Positions 29,786 through 38,939 of a stretch of 38,939 bases of DNA are shown in pieces. A program made the translations under genes and the position numbers. Where the stretch lies: positions 1 to 38,939 of the forward strand of contig CAJQLY010000036.1 in NCBI GenBank assembly GCA_905479295.1. Direction: 5' to 3'. Within the stretch, counting starts at the first letter, position 1, and every line of letters starts with the position of its first letter. The notes under the pieces are model-generated. The model worked only from the letters and a program-made list of their open reading frames with translations. It was not told where the DNA came from and did not search any database. The stretch comes from an uncultured Gammaproteobacteria bacterium (GTDB lineage: Bacteria > Pseudomonadota > Gammaproteobacteria > UBA4575).

Positions 29786-30823
29786 ATGCCCTCTAGCAAG
29801 TCCTCATCTCGAAGTCACTTCACACTAATTGCAGCACTTTGCCTGCTACTACTCAGCGCCTGCAGTAAAGAACAGCATGGTCCGCAAGTCAGTGGTGAAA
29901 CCATGGGCACCAGCTACAGTATGCAATGGCATGGGCAAGCCGAAACACTGAAAATAAAAACCGTGCGTCTGCTGGCAGAAAAAAGACTCGCCGAGATCAA
30001 TCAATTGATGTCGACTTACATCCCAGATTCACAACTCAGTCTTTACAATGCGCAGGACCACAGTGGCTGGTTCGCTGCCGATGCCGAACTGATTAGTGTT
30101 TTGGATGATGCCTATGCAATCAGCCAAGCCAGTGAAGGTGCCTTTGATATCACTGTTGGGCCATTAGTCAATCTATGGGGCTTTGGTGCGAAGTTAGAAG
30201 GGTTTGCTTTTCCTAGTGAAGCCGAGGTGCGCATCGCAAGACTGACCTTGGGCTGGGATCATATTCAGACCCGACAGCAGCCGCTTAGTATTTTTAAACC
30301 CGCAGAAAACGTCTATGTCGATTTATCGGCCATCGCCAAGGGCTATGCAGTCGACCAACTAGCCCAACTTCTAGATGACTTTAATATTGAAAACTACATG
30401 GTTGAGATTGGTGGTGAAATCAAGGCTAAAGGTATTGCTGAACATGGTGCTGTCTGGCGTATAGGGATAGAAACACCGATGCATGAAGGCCGTAGTGTAG
30501 AAGCTGTCATCGGCTTAAATAATTTAGGCGTTGCCACCTCAGGTGATTATCGCAATTACTTTGAGCATGAAGGCCAAAGCTATTCACACACGATCGACCC
30601 TCGTACAGGCTACCCAGTTCAACACAACTTAGCCTCAGTCACGGTACTACACGAGTCGACCACAGTGGCTGATGCATGGGCCACTGCACTATTAGTCTTA
30701 GGCCCACAAAAGGCTTACACCTATGCTGAAGAAAATGATTTGGCGGTACTCTTAATCACACGAGAAGATAAGGGTTACGTTAAAACCTTCAGCAGCCGTA
30801 TGCGCCCCTTTATACTCAACTAA
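29786..30823 (+). CDS. apbE: FAD:protein FMN transferase (ApbE)
   Basis: Lipoprotein signal LLLLSACSKEQ; GETMGTSYSM, EGAFDITVGPLVNLWGFG, VDLSAIAKGYAVDQLAQLL, SHTIDPRTGYPV; likely start at 29786. Confidence 0.95.
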   Translation: MPSSKSSSRSHFTLIAALCLLLLSACSKEQHGPQVSGETMGTSYSMQWHGQAETLKIKTVRLLAEKRLAEINQLMSTYIPDSQLSLYNAQDHSGWFAADAELISVLDDAYAISQASEGAFDITVGPLVNLWGFGAKLEGFAFPSEAEVRIARLTLGWDHIQTRQQPLSIFKPAENVYVDLSAIAKGYAVDQLAQLLDDFNIENYMVEIGGEIKAKGIAEHGAVWRIGIETPMHEGRSVEAVIGLNNLGVATSGDYRNYFEHEGQSYSHTIDPRTGYPVQHNLASVTVLHESTTVADAWATALLVLGPQKAYTYAEENDLAVLLITREDKGYVKTFSSRMRPFILN

Positions 30824-30862
30824 CACTTATTCTTAATAACTTACCGCCACACCTGATAACAC

Positions 30863-32263
30863 TTATAACTTGCGAATTACACGTAGCTTTTTCCAGCCGG
30901 CCGCACGAAAGCGCCAATAATATAATGCGCAGTAAGCAACAATGTTTAGCGTGATAATCAGCCATAATAGCGTCACTGTTGCGGTCCCACTCTGGACATA
31001 AAAGTAACAGGGTAGAATGAGGAACAAAAATGACAATAAAAAACTACTGCGCATAATAAAACGAGTATCTCCAGCACCTTCTAGTGCACCCAATAAAACC
31101 AAAAACATCGCATCAAAAAGTCCAAAGAAGGCAATAAAGCGCAACAAAATAACCACTAGGTCATGGCTTCCATCGAGCCCGTCCAAGCCTCCCTGCTGTG
31201 TGAAAGGCCAGATAAAAAATTCAGGCACTAAAATATAGGCCGCACCCAATATTGTAAAGAATACAAATGAGATGTGAATGGCCGACCAGACCGAACGCTC
31301 AGCTAGCTCTGGCTCACCTTGCCCCAAGCGCTGCCCAACCAATACCGACACCGCAACCATCATGCCGACCATCGGCAAGAAAGACAGCGCATTAATATTA
31401 AACGCAATATTACTCGCCACTAATTCAAGCGTCCCAAGTAACCCAACCAACAATAAAAAAGCAGCAAAGGCAGACATATCAATAAACAGACGCACACCAT
31501 TTGGCAGGCCAAAACGAATCAAACGAAGAAATAAAGAGACATCAAAATGCCACCGCTTAAGCGTGTGGAATTTATCTTGATTACCTTTAGAGATGATAAG
31601 AAAAACAAAGGTAAAAAAACCGGCAATAATACCGATATTAGTCGCAATAGCTGCACCATGAATACCCATCTCAGGGAAACCCCAATGACCAAATATCAAG
31701 ACGTAATCTAAGATCAGATTAATCGCTAAGATCAACAGGCTGACCCACATCAAGACTAGGGTTCTTCCCATGCCAGAAAAGAAACTGGAAAGTGCATTAT
31801 TCATCACCTGGAACACCGCTGAATACAATAGCGTCTTAAAATAAATCACCTCAAGTTCTTGTATCGCAGCACTATGCCCAACAGCAGAAAATAAAGCATC
31901 AGCAAGAAAATACATAGGTACGATAAACAGCAGAGATAGTAGACTGAGATACATTCCCTGCCAAACAATCACACCAATCTCAGCATATTGACCGGCGCCA
32001 AAATACTGTGCAACAAAGGTATTAATAAAGGCAGACATACCAATAAAAAAAGCCAGTAAGGCAAAGCTAGTCATCCCAGCTGGCATCGCTGCCGCCACCG
32101 CCTCGGGCGAATACCAAGCCAAGAACATCCGGTCAAAAAACAATAAAAATCCCCAAGCCCCAGTGCTTAAAATCATTGGTAGGGCGAGTTGCAAGACCTC
32201 ACGATAACCGGCTGGACTAGACCATCGGTGCACAAATCGTGCACGCAGAGAAACTAAACTCAT
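30863..32263 (-). CDS. MATE-family efflux transporter
   Basis: 466 aa, 12-TM MATE pattern (REVLQLALPMILSTG..., VGQRLGQGEPELAERSVW). Confidence 0.93.
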   Translation of the reverse strand: MSLVSLRARFVHRWSSPAGYREVLQLALPMILSTGAWGFLLFFDRMFLAWYSPEAVAAAMPAGMTSFALLAFFIGMSAFINTFVAQYFGAGQYAEIGVIVWQGMYLSLLSLLFIVPMYFLADALFSAVGHSAAIQELEVIYFKTLLYSAVFQVMNNALSSFFSGMGRTLVLMWVSLLILAINLILDYVLIFGHWGFPEMGIHGAAIATNIGIIAGFFTFVFLIISKGNQDKFHTLKRWHFDVSLFLRLIRFGLPNGVRLFIDMSAFAAFLLLVGLLGTLELVASNIAFNINALSFLPMVGMMVAVSVLVGQRLGQGEPELAERSVWSAIHISFVFFTILGAAYILVPEFFIWPFTQQGGLDGLDGSHDLVVILLRFIAFFGLFDAMFLVLLGALEGAGDTRFIMRSSFLLSFLFLILPCYFYVQSGTATVTLLWLIITLNIVAYCALYYWRFRAAGWKKLRVIRKL

Positions 32264-33288
32264 GGCACTACCTGTCGTAGACGGCTGATGCGTTCACCTG
32301 TAGCAGGATGGCTAGATGTGTATTGCCAAATTGAATCAGTATGTTCATGATTCTGACTAATGCGTTGCAACATATCAGCAAAAGGCTGTGTGCTTAATCC
32401 TTGAGCCTTCATATATTCCAAGACGAAGTCATCCGCCTCACGCTCAAGATCTCTAGAGTAACCTTTCTTTAATAACAGCATCGGCAACGCAGCAATAAAA
32501 CCAGTACTGGCACTAAAGTCTCCAGTGATTGCCGTCACCAACAGTGTCACCGCTGAACTTTGTAATAACAGCTGCAGTCCATGACGATTCACCACATGAC
32601 CTGCCTCATGCAGTAGCACACCAACAACCTCTGCATCGGTCTGCGCTAAATTCACTAAATCATCAGTGACAAGAATGATGCCGGAGGGGAAGGCAAAGGC
32701 ATTCGCAGCTAAGCCCTTACGAAAAATCAGGCTGAAACTATGCTCATCATTCAACTGATTAATAATCCGTATAAATTCTGTTGCTATCGCCTGCTGACGT
32801 TCTAGAGGGAGCTCACTGGGCTTGAATAATTCACTCTCTATCAACCCCGCCGCACCTTCTGAGAGTCGCTGATCAATGGATATGGGCAGGGCAAGAGCAA
32901 CACTCTTGGACAAAGCTGGCAGACCATAACCAACCATACCAAAGGCGAGGCCAATCACTAGCACTACTGTAATAACAATAAAGTGCCAACGTGACTCCAT
33001 CTGGTTCACCCAGTAAAGCAGCCCCCTACTTTTTTGTTTGGCCTGCTGTTGCGCCTCCATACGTGCTAGCACCATAAGATCTGAGATCTCACATTTAGCG
33101 CCATTAGGTAACCTAAGGATACGCGCAGTCTTACCTAATGCTGGACTTAACTCAGCTTCAGTCCAAACAAAATCATATTGCACATCATCCCATAGCAATT
33201 GGCACTCGCCATTTTCTTGCAGCCGCAACTCAGCCTTAATTGCTAGTGCCGAATGACCATCAAAATAATTTGCTGGGATCTTTATCAT
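32260..33288 (-). CDS. M48-family metalloprotease
   Basis: 342 aa; VLLHEAGHVVNRHGLQ (HExxH), LEREADDFVLEYM. Confidence 0.92.
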   Translation of the reverse strand: MIKIPANYFDGHSALAIKAELRLQENGECQLLWDDVQYDFVWTEAELSPALGKTARILRLPNGAKCEISDLMVLARMEAQQQAKQKSRGLLYWVNQMESRWHFIVITVVLVIGLAFGMVGYGLPALSKSVALALPISIDQRLSEGAAGLIESELFKPSELPLERQQAIATEFIRIINQLNDEHSFSLIFRKGLAANAFAFPSGIILVTDDLVNLAQTDAEVVGVLLHEAGHVVNRHGLQLLLQSSAVTLLVTAITGDFSASTGFIAALPMLLLKKGYSRDLEREADDFVLEYMKAQGLSTQPFADMLQRISQNHEHTDSIWQYTSSHPATGERISRLRQVVP

Positions 33289-34430
33289 AAGCCAATATTA
33301 ATATCCAAGAGATCACCCATCTCACCTCCGAAGCTACCTACTTTCATTTTTTCATCCGCAATAATGCGATCAAGATCACCATGCAGTAGCAATGTCATTC
33401 GATTAATTTGATACCGTGCTAAACGTACTTTTGCCCATGGAATAAGCAATCCTAAACTAAGTGCTGAGGCGATAATGTTAGTTAGATAAACAAAGAACAG
33501 TGCATTCACCTTAAGCTCCACATGAAAACTCATAAGCTGTATCGGTGGTTGATCAACCTGATCCATTAAGCGCGTCATATTCCATACTTGATTAAATACT
33601 CGTACTTTTAGATAGGCACGTAAATAAAGCAACATAATAGAAACAGTCGTTATCGTATAAGCCAACATGGAGTCTGCTATAAGGTTATTTATACCACTGC
33701 TAAAGTTGAATGATAGAAATAGCATCAGCGCTATCAAGAACCCCAGAATACCGATACTGAAGAATACAAAAAACTGTTTTAAAGAAGCCATCATCGCGAA
33801 TGATAGACGGCCATAGTGGGAGTGATTGACGTAATAACGCTGTAGATAATAATTAAATAAGACCCACCAAACAAACAATAGGAACGCCACACCCCCCAAT
33901 GCCAGTAGTAGCCAAATCATCTGCATCACACCTTCACTCAAGCTATCTTCAAACAAAGGTATGACTAAGAAATAGCCGCCAACCAAAATTAATAGTGGCG
34001 TTAACATTCCTAAGACGAGTATCAGCATATAAGTACTGCGGACACGACCGACAAAAGCAAAATATAGATTACGATAACTAGAGTAACGCGCATTAAACAT
34101 CAGCCCACGCAATACTAACCATGGCAAAATAAGTAAAATTAGTGGTGAATAAAATAGATCTAACAATGGGTAATAACTGGCAACCAGAGAAAACGATGAC
34201 AACACAGCCACTACCAGCAGGCGACCTTTTAAAATTATGATGGGGTCGGCGCTGTATTCAAAGGCATTACCAGCAACCATAGTATTACCATAAAAATACT
34301 GTTTATTGCGCACCTTGGCCCAGGCCGAGTAGACCCCCAGACTGATGATGGTCAAAAATAAATTCACAATCCAGATGCGGAAATATTCCGCTGCTTCACC
34401 ACGAAACTGAAACGCTTGACGAGTATTCAT
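33285..34430 (-). CDS. DUF898 (YjgN-family) membrane protein
   Basis: FQFRGEAAEYFRIWIVNLFLTIISLGVYSAWAKVRNKQYFYGNT; ATG at 34430 preferred over the TTG at 34451. Confidence 0.92.
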   Translation of the reverse strand: MNTRQAFQFRGEAAEYFRIWIVNLFLTIISLGVYSAWAKVRNKQYFYGNTMVAGNAFEYSADPIIILKGRLLVVAVLSSFSLVASYYPLLDLFYSPLILLILPWLVLRGLMFNARYSSYRNLYFAFVGRVRSTYMLILVLGMLTPLLILVGGYFLVIPLFEDSLSEGVMQMIWLLLALGGVAFLLFVWWVLFNYYLQRYYVNHSHYGRLSFAMMASLKQFFVFFSIGILGFLIALMLFLSFNFSSGINNLIADSMLAYTITTVSIMLLYLRAYLKVRVFNQVWNMTRLMDQVDQPPIQLMSFHVELKVNALFFVYLTNIIASALSLGLLIPWAKVRLARYQINRMTLLLHGDLDRIIADEKMKVGSFGGEMGDLLDINIGL

Positions 34431-34484
34431 AACAGACAGCCTTTCAACCAATCATTAGCCCTTTATAACTAAGAATAGTTGAAC

Positions 34485-35378
34485 CTATGTTCTTTGCGTT
34501 ATGCGGTTTGCGATTCTACCAATCCCTTCCACTTCGCATTCAACCACGTCACCAGGCATCAAATATTCTGGCGGTGTACGGGCATAGCCAACACCCTCTG
34601 GTGTCCCGGTAGCAATAATATCACCTGCTTCTAATTGCATGCCCTGTGATAAGACTGCAATAACATTCGCAATACTGAAGATTTGGTGACGGGTATTTGA
34701 TTCTTGTTTGAGATCACCATTGACCCAGCTACGAATAGCCAAGTCATGTGGATCAGCAATCTCATCGGCGGTCACAATAGCTGGCCCCATCGGACAACAA
34801 CCAGCATAACTCTTGCCAATAAAAAACTGTTTATGCCATTTTTGGCGGTCTCTGGCAGTAACATCATTCAACACACTGTAACCAAAAACATGTTGCATCG
34901 CGTCTTCTTCTTTAATGCCGATGCCACCCTTACCAATGATCACCGCCAGCTCAGACTCCCAATCCATCTTCACTGAGATAGCGGTATCAATTGCGATATC
35001 ACTGTAAGGCCCATTCATACTATTGGCCGCCTTAGTGAAGACAATTGGTGAGCGTGGTAATTTGATCTCCTGTGTTGGATCAGTATTTGTTTCTGCTACA
35101 TGATCCTTGTAATTCAGGCCCAGACACATCACATTTTGTCGCGGTCGTGGAATCGGCGAGCTCAGCTGTGCTGGGTCAAATGCATCAATACTAGCAGCTT
35201 CAGGCTCAGCAGCTAACATTTTCAACTGTGTCAATGCAACAGCGCCAGCATCGATCAATGCCAACATAGAATCAATATTCTGATCCCAGCGGCTATCGAG
35301 TAGCGGTAAAAATACTTTTTGACCAAGTTCAACTGCAAGCTGAACTTTTCCTTGGTAAAGATAACTAATTAAACGCAT
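34485..35378 (-). CDS. Fumarylacetoacetate hydrolase-family protein
   Basis: MRLISYLYQG...VMCLGLNYKDHVAET...WESELAVIIGKGG...GYSVLNDVTARDRQ...IIATGTPEGVGYARTPPEYL. Confidence 0.94.
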   Translation of the reverse strand: MRLISYLYQGKVQLAVELGQKVFLPLLDSRWDQNIDSMLALIDAGAVALTQLKMLAAEPEAASIDAFDPAQLSSPIPRPRQNVMCLGLNYKDHVAETNTDPTQEIKLPRSPIVFTKAANSMNGPYSDIAIDTAISVKMDWESELAVIIGKGGIGIKEEDAMQHVFGYSVLNDVTARDRQKWHKQFFIGKSYAGCCPMGPAIVTADEIADPHDLAIRSWVNGDLKQESNTRHQIFSIANVIAVLSQGMQLEAGDIIATGTPEGVGYARTPPEYLMPGDVVECEVEGIGRIANRITQRT

Positions 35379-35508
35379 ATGACTCACTGAATAACTGGAT
35401 AATAAAGGCAAAATCATACATCCTAGTTCATATGGATGTAAGCGTTATGGCGATTTAAAGCCTGATATAAAACGAGCTCATCCGATACCCCTGACCCCAT
35501 GGAAGCCT

Positions 35509-37638
35509 ATGATGAAGAAAGCTCTTTTGTTGATTGCAGCTATCTCTTGCTTTAGCTTCATTTTATTCTCGGCGTCGAGCATTGATTGGAGCCTCGCTGG
35601 TTTGCGCGAACAACAAAGCAACCTGGCACAGGCCTTTCAAGCCCAGCCTATACACTTTACCAGCCTCTTTTTTGCATTCTATGTCATCGTGACTGGGTTC
35701 TCCCTGCCAATAGCAACCATTATGACGCTAGCTGCAGGCGTCATATTTGGCTTTAGCAAAGGTCTACTTATCGTCTCCTTTGCCTCCACTATCGGCGCTA
35801 GCCTAGCCTTCTTGATTGCTCGTTATATCGCCCATGACTGGATCCAAAAACGCTATGCCAAAACTTTAAAAAAGATTAATCAAAAGGTTGAAGAAGAAGG
35901 TGCTTTATACCTCTTCTTCTTACGTATGGTCCCACTACTTCCATTTGGGCTAGTCAATATCGTCACTGCAATGACACCAATACGCTTAGGCACTTATTAC
36001 TGGGTAAGTCAGCTCGGTATGCTGCCAGCAACCATGGTCTATGTGAATGCTGGTGTGCAGCTGGCTAGCATCCAATCAGTTCAAGATATTCTCTCACCAA
36101 AGCTGATTTTTAGCTTCTTGTTATTAGGCCTGTTCCCACTAGCTGCGAATAAACTTATGCACATCCTACGTCAGCGTAAGGCCTACCAAGGTTTTCAACG
36201 GCCGAAGCAGTTTGACTATCACAACATCGTCATCGGTGGTGGTGCCGGCGGCCTAGTCGCTGCTTATAGTAGTGCCACGCTACAGGCTAAGGTCGCCTTA
36301 ATTGAGGCCTCTGAGATGGGTGGAGATTGTTTAAATACTGGCTGTGTACCGTCAAAGTCGATCTTACGTAGTGCAAAATACGTACATAGCTTGAATCAAG
36401 CACAGCTCTATGGCGTGGCCCAAGTCGACTACCAGCTACAGTTTAGTGATGTTAGACAACGCATCATGCATAAGATTGCCCGCATCGCACCGAAAGATTC
36501 ACGCCAGCGCTACCGTGAATTAGGTGTCGATTGTATACAAGGTTGGGCCAAGGTGATCTCACCCTGGCAGGTTGAGGTCAATGGCAAGGTATTCAATACT
36601 CGCAACATCACTATCGCCACCGGCGCACGGCCTAATACCTTAGATTTACCCGGCATCAGTGAAATCAGCTATTACACCAGTGACAGTATTTGGTCATTGC
36701 AAGAGTTACCACAACAGCTATTAATCATCGGCGCTGGCCCGATAGGCTGTGAACTGGCGCAGGCCTTTCAACGCCTAGGCGCAGAGGTCAGCATGGTCTT
36801 TCCATCCGAGCATATCTTGACTCGCGAAGACCCCGAACTCGCTATCGTGGTAGAACAGGCCCTAGTCGCCGATGGTGTGAAACTATTCCCATGCTTTAAA
36901 AGCCTGCGTTGTGACACAACGGATACAGGTTCATGCCTTATTGGTGAACAATATGGCAACAACTTACAGATTGATTTCAGTCACCTACTGCTAGCGGTAG
37001 GACGACAAGCCAACTTGGCTGGCCTCGAGGCTCTCGCCCTAGAAACTAGCGAACAGGAACGCCTTATCAGCAATGAGTATCTACAGACGCGCTTTAGTAA
37101 TGTTTATGCCTGTGGTGATGTCACTAGCCCACTTAATTACACTCATGTTGCTGCACATCAAGGCTGGTATGCCGCGGCCAATGCCAGCTTTGCTCCGTTC
37201 AAGCGCTTTCGTTGTAGTTTAGATCATGCGCCGCTGGCAATCTTTACCGATCCAGAAATAGCCTCCTTAGGCCTGAATGAAGCAACTGCTACACAACAAA
37301 ACATCGCTTACAAAGTTACACGCTTTGATATGGATGAGATTGATCGCGCTATCACCGATGAACACGATTCAGGCTTTATTAAGGTCTTAACACCAGTTAA
37401 CAGCGATAAGATCTTAGGTGTACAAATAGTGTCAGAAGGCGCTAGCGAACTGATCCATGAATTTGTCCTCGCTAGAACCCACGGCTTAGGCTTAAACAAG
37501 ATTTTACAAAGCATCCACCTCTACCCGAGTCGCAGTGAGATCAACCGCTTTGTTGCCGGTAAATGGCGACGTGAACGCTTTAGTGATCGTGCCAAGCAAT
37601 TACTACAACGCTACCAAACATGGCGCTTAGGCCAGTGA
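35509..37638 (+). CDS. Bifunctional TVP38/TMEM64 (VTT-domain) membrane protein fused to FAD-dependent pyridine nucleotide-disulfide oxidoreductase
   Basis: 709 aa; N-terminal VTT domain (GFSLPIATIMTLAAGVIFGF...FLRMVPLLPFGLVN) then GGGAGGLVAAYSSATLQAKVALIEASEMGGDCLNTGCVPSKSI. Confidence 0.93.
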   Translation: MMKKALLLIAAISCFSFILFSASSIDWSLAGLREQQSNLAQAFQAQPIHFTSLFFAFYVIVTGFSLPIATIMTLAAGVIFGFSKGLLIVSFASTIGASLAFLIARYIAHDWIQKRYAKTLKKINQKVEEEGALYLFFLRMVPLLPFGLVNIVTAMTPIRLGTYYWVSQLGMLPATMVYVNAGVQLASIQSVQDILSPKLIFSFLLLGLFPLAANKLMHILRQRKAYQGFQRPKQFDYHNIVIGGGAGGLVAAYSSATLQAKVALIEASEMGGDCLNTGCVPSKSILRSAKYVHSLNQAQLYGVAQVDYQLQFSDVRQRIMHKIARIAPKDSRQRYRELGVDCIQGWAKVISPWQVEVNGKVFNTRNITIATGARPNTLDLPGISEISYYTSDSIWSLQELPQQLLIIGAGPIGCELAQAFQRLGAEVSMVFPSEHILTREDPELAIVVEQALVADGVKLFPCFKSLRCDTTDTGSCLIGEQYGNNLQIDFSHLLLAVGRQANLAGLEALALETSEQERLISNEYLQTRFSNVYACGDVTSPLNYTHVAAHQGWYAAANASFAPFKRFRCSLDHAPLAIFTDPEIASLGLNEATATQQNIAYKVTRFDMDEIDRAITDEHDSGFIKVLTPVNSDKILGVQIVSEGASELIHEFVLARTHGLGLNKILQSIHLYPSRSEINRFVAGKWRRERFSDRAKQLLQRYQTWRLGQ

Positions 37639-37654
37639 TCCAGTAACGTAACCT

Positions 37655-38620
37655 ATGCGCGAAACTAAATCCCTATTATTCCCCAGCGATTTCCCTCAGA
37701 TCCACAGACAATCTAGCAATACTTTGCAGGTCAATCTGGGTTATCGCTGCAATCAAAGTTGTGTCCATTGCCACGTCAACGCAGGCCCCACGCGTACTGA
37801 AATGATGGATGATGAAAATATGGCGATCTTATTTAAAGTAATCACCTCTGGCCGCTTTAAATTATTAGATCTAACCGGTGGCGCACCTGAACTACACCCA
37901 CAATTTCGAAACTTAGTGCGTCATGCTCGACAAGCTGGGCTGAATGTACGCGATCGCTGTAATCTCACCGTACTATTTGAACCAGAGGAACAGGGTCTCG
38001 CTGAATTTCTGGCTGAGCAACAGGTAGAGGTTGTTGCCTCATTACCCTGCTACTCAGAGCTAAATGTTGACCTACAGCGTGGCAAAGGTGTTTTTAGCAA
38101 GAGTATTGAGGCACTTAAACTCCTTAATAGCCTAGGCTACGGCATCGACAAGGAGCGTCATTTACATCTAGTGTATAACCCCATTGGTGCGGTGTTACCG
38201 CCACCACAAGCAGCACTAGAACTAGATTATAAAACTCAGCTAAATGAGAGGTTTTCTATACAGTTTAACCAGTTATTTGTTATCACTAATATGCCTATCA
38301 AGCGTTTTGGCAGCACCTTGGCGGCTAAGGGTAGCTTTCATAGCTATCTAGATACGCTAAAAAATGCCTACCAAAGTGACAATATTAACAATGTTATGTG
38401 CCGTGACACTATCAGTGTTGATTGGCAGGGCTACTTGTATGACTGTGATTTTAATCAGATGTTAGAGATGCCCCTAGTAAATGCCGATCAATCAAAAAAA
38501 CATATCGCCACACTATTAGAAAACAGTCTAGATAATGCCAAAATTATGATTGGACAACATTGTTATGGCTGCACTGCAGGTCAGGGTAGTAGTTGCTCTG
38601 GTGCGCTCAGTGAGGAATAA
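37655..38620 (+). CDS. arsS: ArsS-family radical SAM/Cys-rich protein
   Basis: 321 aa; NLGYRCNQSCVHCHVNAGPTRTE radical SAM CxxxCxxC; C-terminal CYGCTAGQGSSCSGAL. Confidence 0.9.
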   Translation: MRETKSLLFPSDFPQIHRQSSNTLQVNLGYRCNQSCVHCHVNAGPTRTEMMDDENMAILFKVITSGRFKLLDLTGGAPELHPQFRNLVRHARQAGLNVRDRCNLTVLFEPEEQGLAEFLAEQQVEVVASLPCYSELNVDLQRGKGVFSKSIEALKLLNSLGYGIDKERHLHLVYNPIGAVLPPPQAALELDYKTQLNERFSIQFNQLFVITNMPIKRFGSTLAAKGSFHSYLDTLKNAYQSDNINNVMCRDTISVDWQGYLYDCDFNQMLEMPLVNADQSKKHIATLLENSLDNAKIMIGQHCYGCTAGQGSSCSGALSEE

Positions 38621-38754
38621 CCCATAGGCCTAAATCCTGCCTAAGTGAAACAGTACGACCACTTGATTCAAGCCTCTACTAAGGCATCTTGTTATATAAG
38701 ATGAAGTCCGTTGTATGATATTGTTCAAGTCGAAGGAACTAACCATTGATTAGC

Positions 38755-38939
38755 ATGAAGACCATTCTTACGACGCTTGTTAGCGCGCTCCTAATTTGTA
38801 GCAATCTCAGCTTTGCCGCAGGTCGCAGCAAGCCAGTAGTTGTCGACACGGCCGAGATTCGTCAATTGGCACCTACCGTGCTTTATACCGGTATCAGCCT
38901 GAGCAAAAATGACATTCGCATAGCTGCCGAAATTGAAGG
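38755..38939 (+). CDS. RND efflux periplasmic adaptor N-terminus (partial)
   Basis: MKTILTTLVSALLICSNLSFAAGRSKPVVVDTAEIRQLAPTVLYTGISLSKNDIRIAAEIEG...; signal peptide plus membrane-fusion-protein-like N-terminal strand; runs off the window. Confidence 0.65.
   Translation, partial: MKTILTTLVSALLICSNLSFAAGRSKPVVVDTAEIRQLAPTVLYTGISLSKNDIRIAAEIE

Noticed and set aside
35509-37638. Mercuric reductase (merA) call
   Set aside because: Lacks the C-terminal cysteine pair and HMA domain; no mer operon genes nearby
38570-38610. ArsS as a selenoprotein (in-frame TGA)
   Set aside because: The candidate position is TGC (Cys), and the frame continues normally to TAA

Overview
The window is about 38.9 kb of apparently chromosomal DNA, most consistent with a gammaproteobacterial sulfur-oxidising and probably autotrophic lineage. 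The lineage call is inferred from gene content: soeABC sulfite dehydrogenase, a CbbQ/NorQ-type AAA+ ATPase, a PPi-type phosphofructokinase and several rhodaneses. Most of it is ordinary dense coding sequence: fabA, AbgT transporter, pepN, trhO, tatD, bolA, NUDIX, sseA-like, adk, PPi-PFK, ilvB-like, AI-2E transporter, soeABC, fpr, sixA, fae-like, apbE, MATE, M48, DUF898, FAH-family, a TVP38-FAD oxidoreductase fusion, arsS, and a partial RND adaptor. No rRNA, tRNA, CRISPR array or IS element was recognised. The observations most worth a second look are: (1) an unannotated 37-aa single-TM protein gene (19964-20077, -) with its own promoter-like sequence, RBS and intrinsic terminator; (2) an abrupt head-to-head junction near 18340-18348 where a porin and a Crp/Fnr regulator are both truncated at their 5' ends, suggesting a deletion or assembly chimera; (3) a missed YdcH/DUF465 gene broken by one base in an A-run (8230-8423); (4) a Fae-family protein in which the expected catalytic His appears replaced; (5) a CarH/LitR-like MerR regulator whose cobalamin-ligand motif is degenerate. 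I found no convincing large novel multigene system. The small-protein locus and the divergent Fae and CarH-like proteins are the best candidates for undescribed biology.
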